In this document: positions 1-5,160 of the stretch, piece after piece
How the letters are laid out: every line of letters starts with the position of its first letter
Position numbering within the stretch: the stretch's first letter is position 1
Source: Gammaproteobacteria bacterium
Lineage (GTDB): Bacteria > Pseudomonadota > Gammaproteobacteria > Pseudomonadales > Pseudohongiellaceae
Reading direction: 5' to 3'
DNA length: 5,616 nt
Assembly: GCA_947377625.1 (NCBI GenBank)
Contig: CANCGR010000214.1
Span: forward strand, 1 to 5,616
Translations under genes and position numbers: made by a program
Notes under the pieces: generated by a model
Seen by the model: only the letters and a program-made list of their open reading frames with translations
Told to the model about the DNA's origin: nothing
Database searches by the model: none

Positions 1-494
1 CGCAAGGTGCTTTCGGCATTGCGTGGGGGAGTATCGCGACCGTCGAGCATCGCATGCAGGTAAATCTGCTTGCAGCCCTTGCGTGCCGCCAGTTCCAGCA
101 TGGCCATGATCTGGTCTTCGTGGCTGTGGATGCCGCCGTCTGACAACAAACCCATCACATGCAAGGCGCTGCCATGCTGCAGGCATAGATCAACAGCGCG
201 GTTAAGCGCGGCATTGGTATAAAAGTCACCATCTGCAATGGACTTGTTGATGCGGGTCAGGCTTTGGTAAACCACCCTGCCGGCACCCAGATTCATATGG
301 CCGACTTCAGAGTTGCCCATTTGCCCGTCCGGCAATCCGACTTTCATGCCGGAGGTATGGATGAGGGTATGGGGGAAGCGGGACAACAGGCTGTGCCAGA
401 CCGGCGCATGTGCCAGCGCAATCGCATTGTTGTCGGTGGCGTCGCGATGGCCCCAGCCATCAAGAATAAGGAGGAGAGTGGGTGCAGGTTTCAT
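1..494 (-). CDS. gpmI: 2,3-bisphosphoglycerate-independent phosphoglycerate mutase, N-terminal part (runs off window)
   Basis: Glycolytic and gluconeogenic cytosolic enzyme that interconverts 3- and 2-phosphoglycerate through a phosphoserine intermediate, using two Mn2+ ions. The reverse strand reads 164 codons from the ATG at 494 with no stop before the edge; the full family protein is about 510 residues, so about two thirds lie outside. Visible landmarks fit the family: LILDGWG near the start with metal ligand D12, the NSEVGH motif at 61-66 with the phosphorylated nucleophile S62, GGIHSH at 120-125 with H123, and the substrate-binding DGRDTPPR at 151-158. The start is fixed by the family N-terminus; a GAGGGAT ribosome-binding-like stretch lies at 505-511. 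The gene is divergent from the rhodanese gene, sharing a 195 bp intergenic region. This is known family biology plus motifs read directly; the identity is very secure. Confidence 0.97.
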   Translation of the reverse strand, partial: MKPAPTLLLILDGWGHRDATDNNAIALAHAPVWHSLLSRFPHTLIHTSGMKVGLPDGQMGNSEVGHMNLGAGRVVYQSLTRINKSIADGDFYTNAALNRAVDLCLQHGSALHVMGLLSDGGIHSHEDQIMAMLELAARKGCKQIYLHAMLDGRDTPPRNAESTL

Positions 495-524
495 CGAATC
501 AGGTATCCCTCAAAGCAGGCCTGA

Positions 525-553
525 ATTCTAAGGTTAGCGCCTCGCTATGGGAA
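525..553 (-). promoter_or_regulatory. candidate sigma70 promoter for gpmI
   Basis: On the reverse strand, TAGAAT (530 to 525, five of six to TATAAT) lies 17 bp downstream of TTCCCA (553 to 548, four of six to TTGACA). The -10 sits about 30 nt before the gpmI ATG, which gives a short ordinary leader. It was recognised by eye only and has not been scored against a matrix. Confidence 0.35.
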
Positions 554-575
554 CCACGATCGGCTGCCTTGGGCT

Positions 576-592
576 GCCTGACTTCCTCAGGC
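576..592. repeat. small inverted repeat in the divergent gpmI/rhodanese intergenic region
   Basis: GCCTGA, five bases, TCAGGC: a perfect 6 bp inverted repeat. It covers the putative -35 of the rhodanese promoter, so it could be an operator. It is equally likely to be incidental, since 6 bp palindromes are common. No T tract follows, so it is not an intrinsic terminator. Confidence 0.3.
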
Positions 593-606
593 TAGCTGTG
601 TATACT
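578..606 (+). promoter_or_regulatory. candidate sigma70 promoter for the rhodanese-secB pair
   Basis: CTGACT (578-583, four of six to TTGACA), a 17 bp spacer, then TATACT (601-606, five of six to TATAAT). A start near 613 would give a leader of about 77 nt before the ATG at 690. It is the best-looking forward promoter in the divergent region, and no better one was noticed in the rhodanese-secB gap. Confidence 0.45.
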
Positions 607-689
607 GCCGCGCTCCCGCGCAGGCGCCACCCAATCAATCGGCTTTGGTGTGTAATCAAGGCGGCATTCATAGTGAAGCAAGTAACTGC

Positions 690-1103
690 ATGACACGTTT
701 TTTTGAATTCTTGGCCAATCATTGGATGCTATCAGGGTTGTGGCTTGCCTCCGCTGCTGCTTTGTTTGCCTATCTCAACTCCAAAACCGGCGGTAGCCTC
801 AGCCCGAACCAGACGGTAACGCTCGTCAACAAGGAAGATGGGGTGGTGCTTGATGTGCGCGAGCGTAAGGAATTTGAAAAAGGTCATATCGTCGATGCGG
901 TCAACATTCCGATGGCGAAATTGGCTGAGCGAATCGTCGAGCTTGAAAAACTAAAAGACAAACCCATTATTGTGGTGTGCCAGCACGGGCAAACTGCAGG
1001 GGAAGCAGTGAAGCTGCTGCTTGCCAACGGCTTTGCCAAAGCCAACAAAATGGGCGGTGGCTTGGCTGAATGGCAGGCGCAAAACTTGCCGGTTGTGAAA
1101 TAA
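690..1103 (+). CDS. yibN: membrane-anchored rhodanese-like domain protein (YibN type)
   Basis: 137-residue protein with one N-terminal membrane segment (about residues 7-29) followed by a single rhodanese domain. The domain shows a central LDVRERKEFEKGHI stretch (54-67), NIPM at 72-75, and an active-loop cysteine in VVCQHGQTAG (C97). Rhodanese domains carry sulfur as a cysteine persulfide; the true acceptor of the YibN group is not settled, so only general sulfur transfer or sulfide handling is implied. Length and layout match E. coli YibN (about 143 residues), which also lies upstream of secB. The ATG at 690 was chosen because it gives the family N-terminus just before the membrane segment. 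A TTG at 645 in the same frame would add 15 residues without hydrophobic character. The ribosome-binding sequence is weak (TGAAG, 674-678). Probably cotranscribed with secB, 116 bp downstream, as no terminator separates them. Confidence 0.88.
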   Translation: MTRFFEFLANHWMLSGLWLASAAALFAYLNSKTGGSLSPNQTVTLVNKEDGVVLDVRERKEFEKGHIVDAVNIPMAKLAERIVELEKLKDKPIIVVCQHGQTAGEAVKLLLANGFAKANKMGGGLAEWQAQNLPVVK

Positions 1104-1132
1104 GCGGGGAAATAAGCAGGGAAGTGAGCGCA
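1097..1132 (+). repeat. three 12 bp imperfect tandem repeats spanning the rhodanese stop codon
   Basis: GAAATAAGCGGG (1097-1108) is followed directly by GAAATAAGCAGG (1109-1120, 11 of 12 identical) and GAAGTGAGCGCA (1121-1132, 8 of 12 to the first copy). The unit length is a multiple of three, so all copies share the rhodanese frame and give stops at 1101 (TAA), 1113 (TAA) and 1125 (TGA). The first stop ends the protein; the others are silent backups. It looks like local slippage duplication. Confidence 0.7.
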
Positions 1133-1219
1133 GGCGGATCAGCCGGCTAAAATCGCAACATTTGGGCAAAAGCACGACCGGAATTTACATCAACAACAAA
1201 CCTACTTTGCAGGTGACCC

Positions 1220-1699
1220 ATGGCAGAAAACACAACTGTGGCTGAACAGCCAGCCTCAAATGAACCCCGTTTTGGCGTTCAGCGTCTTTATATCAAAGAC
1301 ACTTCTTTTGAATCGCCGGATGCGCCTGAGTGTTTCCGCCGTCCCTACAACCCCACCATCAATTTCAACATCAATACCCGCAGCCGCAAAATTGATGGCG
1401 ATCTTTACGAAGTGGTGTTGCGCCTGACTGCTGATGTGAAGCAGGAAGACAAAACCGTATTTCTGGTCGAAGTTCAGCAAGCGGGTATTTTTGAAATTTC
1501 CGGCATTGAAGGCGAGCAGCTGGATCAAGTGTTGACCATCACTTGCCCAAGTGTGCTGTTCCCCTATGGCAGAGAAGCGGTTGATGCGCTCGTGGTCAAA
1601 GGCAGTTTCCCTGCTCTGATGCTGGCCCCAATCAATTTCGAAGCGGTGTATGCGCAGGCCAAGGCGCAGCAAGCTGCCGAAGGGCAACCACTTCAGTAG
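1220..1699 (+). CDS. secB: protein-export chaperone SecB
   Basis: Homotetrameric cytosolic chaperone that binds unfolded preproteins and delivers them to SecA at the Sec translocon. The 159-residue product is close to the usual 150-170. Family landmarks: FGVQRLYIKD at 18-27 (start of the beta-sheet core), VEVQQAGIFEI near 88-98, and the conserved CPSVLFPYGRE at 109-119 followed by GSFPALMLAPINF at 128-140. The residues before 18 form the variable polar N-tail and those after about 145 an Ala/Gln-rich C-tail, where the SecA contact normally lies. AGGTGA (1211-1216) precedes the ATG at a rather short 3 nt distance. It follows the rhodanese gene, as in other gammaproteobacteria, but the usual intervening grxC is missing. 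A strong terminator follows, so this is the last gene of its unit. Confidence 0.97.
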   Translation: MAENTTVAEQPASNEPRFGVQRLYIKDTSFESPDAPECFRRPYNPTINFNINTRSRKIDGDLYEVVLRLTADVKQEDKTVFLVEVQQAGIFEISGIEGEQLDQVLTITCPSVLFPYGREAVDALVVKGSFPALMLAPINFEAVYAQAKAQQAAEGQPLQ

Positions 1700-1733
1700 T
1701 TTCTATCGGGATGGCAGCTCGAATATGCAAATC

Positions 1734-1764
1734 AAGGCGGTGGGCTTAACTCACCGCCTTTTTT
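1734..1764 (+). terminator. intrinsic terminator after secB
   Basis: The 9 bp stem AAGGCGGTG/CACCGCCTT (1734-1742 with 1752-1760) extends to 11 bp with a G-U and a G-C pair, leaving a 5 nt loop. A run of six T covers 1759-1764. It is 34 bp past the secB stop and oriented for rightward transcription. On the reverse strand the stem is followed by a poor T tail, so it should stop leftward trmL transcripts less well. The T tract overlaps the trmL stop codon (1763-1765). Confidence 0.9.
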
Positions 1765-2251
1765 ATTGCCCGACGTTTGCAGGGGGTTGCATGGCGCCGG
1801 GATAGCCCAATTGTCGCCAGGCTTCATAAGCTGCAACTGCCACCGCGTTGGATAAGTTCAGGCTGCGGCTGACCGCCACCATCGGTAATCGTATAACGGC
1901 ATGGATCGCCTTGGACGCCAGCAAAGTTTCGGGAATTCCCGCAGATTCGGCACCAAAGACCAAAAAATCATCTTCCTCAAACTGAAAGTCTGAATGGCTG
2001 AGTTTGCCTTTAGTGCTGAAGGCTACGACCCGTTTGGGTTGGCAGTTCGCCAGAAACTGATCCCAGCTGGCATGAGTGGTGAGTGTGCTGAATTCGTGAT
2101 AATCGAGCCCGGCGCGTTTGAGGCGTTTTTCATCCAACGCAAAGCCCAAGGGCTCGATCAGATGCAACGCGCTACCGATATTGCTGCTTAATCTGATGAT
2201 GTTGCCGGTATTGGGAGGTATTTCGGGCTGGTGGAGCACGATGCTGATCAT
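1763..2251 (-). CDS. trmL: tRNA (cytidine/uridine(34)-2'-O)-methyltransferase TrmL
   Basis: SPOUT-fold (SpoU/TrmH class) enzyme that uses S-adenosylmethionine to methylate the ribose 2'-O of wobble base 34 in tRNA-Leu isoacceptors. The 162-residue product compares with 157 in E. coli. The opening MISIVLHQPEIPPNTGNI contains the family motif 1 (N14, T15, G16, N17), RRAGLDYHE-like RAGLDYHEF is at 46-54, FGAESAGIP at 99-107 is motif 2, and RLPM...SRSLNLSNAV at 121-137 is motif 3, forming the trefoil knot SAM site. The ATG at 2251 was chosen because it reproduces the family N-terminus exactly. An in-frame ATG at 2287 and a TTG at 2317 would add unrelated residues. No convincing ribosome-binding sequence precedes 2251. 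It lies 87 bp after ntrC on the same strand and converges on secB. It is a housekeeping gene with no obvious nitrogen role. Confidence 0.96.
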   Translation of the reverse strand: MISIVLHQPEIPPNTGNIIRLSSNIGSALHLIEPLGFALDEKRLKRAGLDYHEFSTLTTHASWDQFLANCQPKRVVAFSTKGKLSHSDFQFEEDDFLVFGAESAGIPETLLASKAIHAVIRLPMVAVSRSLNLSNAVAVAAYEAWRQLGYPGAMQPPANVGQ

Positions 2252-2285
2252 GGTTTTGGTTGGGCAGCTGCAGGAGTATGGCCTC

Positions 2286-2314
2286 ATTATCGATGGCCAC
2301 ACGCCGTTTATCCA
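2286..2314 (-). promoter_or_regulatory. possible sigma70 promoter for trmL
   Basis: On the reverse strand TGGATA (2314 to 2309, four of six to TTGACA) and GATAAT (2291 to 2286, five of six to TATAAT) are 17 bp apart. This predicts a start near 2279 and a leader of about 28 nt. It would uncouple trmL from nitrogen control. The call is weak and by eye. Confidence 0.3.
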
Positions 2315-2338
2315 CAAAACGGGAACCGAACGGTGAAG

Positions 2339-3772
2339 TTACTCCGCCCCTTCTTCTTCTTCGTCAGTCGCACTGCTCTGCATGCCCAGTTCCTTCAGTT
2401 TACGGGTCAGGGTATTGCGACCCCAACCTAACAGTTCTGAGGCATCGCGTTTGCGACCGCCACTGTGTTGCAGCGCCACTTCGATCATGCATTTTTCAAA
2501 CAGCGGTGTGGCTTGTTGCAAAATGCCGGTATGGCCCAGTTTCAATTCCTGGTCAGCCCAGTGCTTGAGGTTCTGGATCCAGTTGCCTGCCACCGGCTGG
2601 TCGTTGGTGGAGGTATGGAATTCTTCTGGCAGATCATTGATGAAAATCTCGCGGCCGGCCGCCATTACAGTGATCCAGCTGCAGAAATTTTCCAGCTGAC
2701 GTACGTTGCCGGGCCATGGCAGGTTGGTGAGAAACTTGCTGGTTTCTGCGCGCAGTACTTTCTTCTCCACTCCCATCTGTTGGGCGGCTTTGCGCAAGAA
2801 GTGCTCGCACAAGGCTGGAATATCTTCGCGACGATCAGCCAGACGCGGCAGATGGATAGGAATCACATTGAGACGATGGAACAAGTCTTCGCGGAACAGA
2901 TGCTCTTTCACCCGCGCTTCCAGGTTTTGGTGCGTGGCCGCAATCACCCGCACATCGGCCTTGATCGGTGAGAGTCCACCAACACGATAGAACTCACCAT
3001 CAGACAAAACGCGCAGCAGACGCGTTTGCGTTTCCATCGGCATGTCACCGATTTCATCGAGGAACAGCGTGCCGCCATGGGCTTGCTCGAAGCGGCCAAC
3101 GCGCAATTGGGTCGCGCCGGTAAAAGCGCCTTTCTCATGGCCGAACAGCTCCGATTCGATCAGGTCTTTTGGAATGGCCGCGACATTGAGCGGGATATAA
3201 GGTTTGTCGGCGCGCGGACTGTGTTTATGCAGCGCCTGCGCCACCAGTTCTTTGCCGGTGCCGGATTCGCCTTTGATCAAGACGGTGATATTGGAGTGGG
3301 ACAAGCGGCCGATGGCACGAAAAACCTCCTGCATCGACGGCGCTTCGCCGATGATGGTTTTGCTCTCCTGCACCGCAGGAGCCTGCGAGTCGCCGCGTGT
3401 TTCCTGCGAGTGGCGGATGGCGCGCTGCGCCACTGCCACCGCTTCATTTACGTCAAACGGTTTGGGTAAATATTCGAAGGCGCCGTGTTTGTAGGATTGC
3501 ACAGCACTGCTGAGATCCGAGTGGGCAGTCATGATGATGACAGGAATGTGCGGCCAGGTTTCCTGTACTTCATTGAGGACTTCCAGGCCGTCACTGCCAG
3601 GCATGCGGATATCGCTGATGATCGCAGCAGGCTGCCGGGTGCGCAGTTTGCTGAGCATGGAGTCACCATTCTCAAAGCTTTCGCTGCTCAGACCGGCTTT
3701 GGCAAAGGATTTTTCAAGCACCCATCTTATGGATCGGTCGTCATCAACGATCCATATAGTGTCTTTGTTCAT
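2339..3772 (-). CDS. ntrC: nitrogen regulation response regulator NtrC (NRI), sigma54 activator
   Basis: DNA-binding response regulator that, once phosphorylated by NtrB, oligomerises at enhancers and drives sigma54 polymerase open-complex formation at nitrogen-scavenging genes. The 477-residue protein has three domains. The receiver (1 to about 120) shows acidic D11/D12, phosphoacceptor D54, T82 and K104, numbered as in the E. coli protein. The AAA+ core (about 140-380) shows Walker A GESGTGKE at 168-175, the sigma54-contacting GAFTGA at 215-220, Walker B LFLDE with D239/E240, and arginine-finger positions R294 and R300. The C-terminal Fis-like helix-turn-helix (about 432-464) has GWGRNTLTRKLKELG. 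All key residues are intact. A polar acidic tail of about a dozen residues ends the protein beyond the usual ELGM end. The ATG at 3772 overlaps the ntrB stop in an ATGA; GAAGGT (3781-3786) lies 8 nt upstream. Confidence 0.98.
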   Translation of the reverse strand: MNKDTIWIVDDDRSIRWVLEKSFAKAGLSSESFENGDSMLSKLRTRQPAAIISDIRMPGSDGLEVLNEVQETWPHIPVIIMTAHSDLSSAVQSYKHGAFEYLPKPFDVNEAVAVAQRAIRHSQETRGDSQAPAVQESKTIIGEAPSMQEVFRAIGRLSHSNITVLIKGESGTGKELVAQALHKHSPRADKPYIPLNVAAIPKDLIESELFGHEKGAFTGATQLRVGRFEQAHGGTLFLDEIGDMPMETQTRLLRVLSDGEFYRVGGLSPIKADVRVIAATHQNLEARVKEHLFREDLFHRLNVIPIHLPRLADRREDIPALCEHFLRKAAQQMGVEKKVLRAETSKFLTNLPWPGNVRQLENFCSWITVMAAGREIFINDLPEEFHTSTNDQPVAGNWIQNLKHWADQELKLGHTGILQQATPLFEKCMIEVALQHSGGRKRDASELLGWGRNTLTRKLKELGMQSSATDEEEEGAE

Positions 3773-4890
3773 GTGTTACTACCTTCATTTTGAATTGGAA
3801 TGGAAAGCATAAAACGCGTGCGGCCTTCCTGGCTTTCGCATTCAATCAAACCTGCATGGTTCTTGATGATGTTCTGTGCAATAGACAAGCCAAGTCCTGT
3901 GCCTTCGGCGCGACCACTGATCAAAGGATAGAAAATGTTCTCGATGATGTGGGCCGGAATGCCGGGGCCGTTATCGATAATCTCGATGCGTGCAATCAAT
4001 TTGAAAAGTTCGGTGGCGATGGTGGCGTGCGTGACGGCACGCGTCCGCAGGATGATTTGCGGGTTTTTCTGTTTGGGATTTTCGGTCAGTGCCTGCATCG
4101 CGTTGCGGACGATGTTGAGCACAGCCTGAATCAGTTGTTCCAGATCACCTGAAATCTCGGGCAAGCTGGGATCATAGTCGCGAATGATCTTGATGGATCC
4201 TTTGGTTTCAGCTTCCACCAGGTTGCGCACGCGTTCGAGCACTTCATGGATGTTGAGGCGACGTATCACCGGTTTCTTGTAGGCGCCGGTCAAGCGGTCA
4301 ACCAGGTTCACCAGGCGATCAGCTTCTTCGATGATGACATTGGTGTAGTCCTGCAGCTGGGAGTTTGGCAATTCACTTGCAAGCAATTGGGCTGCACCGC
4401 GTATGCCGCCAAGCGGGTTTTTGATTTCGTGGCTGAGCCCTCGAATCATTTCTACCGTAATTTCGTGCTTCGCCAGCAGGGTTTCCTTGCGATTGATCGA
4501 CCAGCTGCGGTTGATTTCCTGGATCTCGATCAGGAAAAAGACACCGCTGGTGTCATTCACAATCGAAGTGGCGTGATCCACCAGCAACTTGTTGCCGCTG
4601 GGCAGAATCAGTTCAACCTTGCGGGAAATGATTGTGGTGTTGGTTTTGCGAACGGTCGCTGTTGACTGCTCCAGCAGATCGCCATTGCGGAGCAGTTCGG
4701 TGACATGGGCTTTGTGGGAGTGGCGATCACTGGTTTCCAGCAAGGCTTCAGCGGCCGGGTTCATATGGTAGAGGCAGCACCCTTTGTCGAGAACGACAAC
4801 TGCTGTAGTCAAATTGTCGAGCAGGCGAGTATTGAAACTTTCGTTTGTCACTTTGGCTGGTTTGGGGAATTTGCTGGAGAAAGAGTTCAT
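3769..4890 (-). CDS. ntrB: nitrogen regulation sensor histidine kinase/phosphatase NtrB (NRII)
   Basis: Cytosolic histidine kinase that phosphorylates NtrC under nitrogen limitation and, with PII protein bound, dephosphorylates it. The 373 residues (E. coli about 349) have no membrane segment, as expected. An N-terminal PAS domain covers about 20-130 (LLDNLTTAVVVLD, then NPAAEALLE). The dimerisation/phosphoacceptor helix has RGLSHEIKNPLGGIRGAAQLL with H154. The ATPase domain shows the N box LNIVRNAMQAL (N259/N263), G1 box DNGPGIP (306-312), F box IFYPLISG (319-326) and G2 box GTGLGLSIA (330-338). The ATG at 4890 is the first good start, leaving about 20 variable residues ahead of the PAS domain. 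Its ribosome-binding sequence is poor, with only AGG directly next to the ATG. It is translationally coupled to ntrC. It has its own upstream region with a putative sigma54 promoter and NtrC box. Confidence 0.98.
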   Translation of the reverse strand: MNSFSSKFPKPAKVTNESFNTRLLDNLTTAVVVLDKGCCLYHMNPAAEALLETSDRHSHKAHVTELLRNGDLLEQSTATVRKTNTTIISRKVELILPSGNKLLVDHATSIVNDTSGVFFLIEIQEINRSWSINRKETLLAKHEITVEMIRGLSHEIKNPLGGIRGAAQLLASELPNSQLQDYTNVIIEEADRLVNLVDRLTGAYKKPVIRRLNIHEVLERVRNLVEAETKGSIKIIRDYDPSLPEISGDLEQLIQAVLNIVRNAMQALTENPKQKNPQIILRTRAVTHATIATELFKLIARIEIIDNGPGIPAHIIENIFYPLISGRAEGTGLGLSIAQNIIKNHAGLIECESQEGRTRFMLSIPIQNEGSNT

Positions 4891-4914
4891 CCTGTTAGAG
4901 CGGTCTGACCTTTG

Positions 4915-4929
4915 GCACTAACATCATGC
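4915..4929. promoter_or_regulatory. imperfect NtrC-like box over the putative ntrB start site
   Basis: GCACTAACATCATGC fits the GCAC-N7-GTGC pattern of NtrC sites with seven of eight arm bases. It spans about -13 to +2 of the putative sigma54 promoter. A protein bound here would block polymerase, so if real it would act as an autorepression site, comparable in logic to NtrC repression of glnLp in E. coli. Confidence 0.4.
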
Positions 4930-4943
4930 AATTAGTGCACCAA
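4926..4943 (-). promoter_or_regulatory. putative sigma54 (-24/-12) promoter for ntrBC
   Basis: The reverse strand reads TTGGTGCACTAATTGCAT. It holds the invariant GG (4941-4940) and GC (4929-4928) at the required 10 bp separation, with TTGG at -24 and TTGCA at -12 matching consensus; only the CACG part after GG is off. The predicted start is near 4916, 26 nt before the ntrB ATG. The perfect NtrC box at 5026-5042 is centred about 118 bp upstream, a normal enhancer distance. The same bases contain GCAC/GTGC half-sites, so part of the resemblance could come from NtrC binding sequence. Confidence 0.5.
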
Positions 4944-5025
4944 GCTGGAATCCCGTGAGAATCCCCGGGGTTGCTGCTCAAACGCGGGAATCTGAAGATA
5001 ACAAACAGTGCAAACCTTCAAAGCG

Positions 5026-5042
5026 TGCACAAATTTGGTGCA
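5026..5042. promoter_or_regulatory. NtrC binding site (enhancer) upstream of ntrB
   Basis: TGCACAAATTTGGTGCA matches the NtrC consensus, with perfect GCAC-N7-GTGC arms, extended by T/A at the ends and an A/T centre. It lies between the glnA terminator and the putative sigma54 promoter of ntrBC. The presence of ntrC two genes away makes the assignment natural. It could in principle act on ntrBC only, because glnA's own promoter lies outside the window beyond the glnA coding region. Confidence 0.75.
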
Positions 5043-5075
5043 TTCAAGGGACTCTACGCCTTTTATTGAAACAAA

Positions 5076-5103
5076 AAAAGCCCGCCGGTCAGGGCGGGCT
5101 TTT
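5076..5103 (-). terminator. strong intrinsic terminator after glnA
   Basis: An 11 bp stem (AAAAGCCCGCC-side arm 5076-5086 with 5093-5103) holds seven G-C pairs at its core and a 6 nt loop. On the reverse strand the stem runs into a seven-T tract (5079-5073), as expected for transcripts leaving glnA. The forward direction has only four T, so it would act less well that way. It lies 57 bp after the glnA stop and separates glnA from ntrBC. Confidence 0.92.
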
Positions 5104-5160
5104 GTGTTCGTTAGACCGGGACAGAGGTTTGCCTAAACCCGTGCCCCAGCCTGATGCCAC

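Noticed and set aside
264..531. Forward open frames opposite the start of gpmI.
   Set aside because: They lie antisense to a clearly conserved GpmI reading frame, have no family resemblance and no ribosome-binding sequence.
1256..1687. Long reverse open frame of 143 codons opposite secB.
   Set aside because: It is a shadow of secB codon use. SecB is recognised along its whole length, and the shadow shows no known domain.
2304..2322. CCGTTT/AAACGG hairpin in the ntrC-trmL gap as a terminator for ntrBC.
   Set aside because: The stem is only 6 bp with A/T in the loop-side half, and no T tract follows on either strand.
2465..3469. Several forward open frames opposite ntrC, up to 168 codons.
   Set aside because: They are antisense to intact NtrC with every catalytic motif in place, and their predicted proteins are rich in Arg/Ala/Gly/Phe without domain character.
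4911..4930. Forward-strand TTTGGCAC...ATGCA as a rightward sigma54 promoter.
   Set aside because: The GG to GC distance is two bases too long, and no forward gene lies downstream; the bases are better explained as an NtrC-like box.
5126..5139. GGTTT-GCCT-AAACC hairpin between the glnA stop and its terminator.
   Set aside because: A 5 bp stem with no tail is too small to call, and the strong terminator just downstream explains the end of the transcript.
5124..5148. Reverse-strand GGGCACGG followed by AGGCA, resembling a sigma54 promoter just after glnA.
   Set aside because: The GG to GC distance is one base too long, and sigma54 spacing is strict. A transcript would also hit the glnA terminator within about 40 nt.
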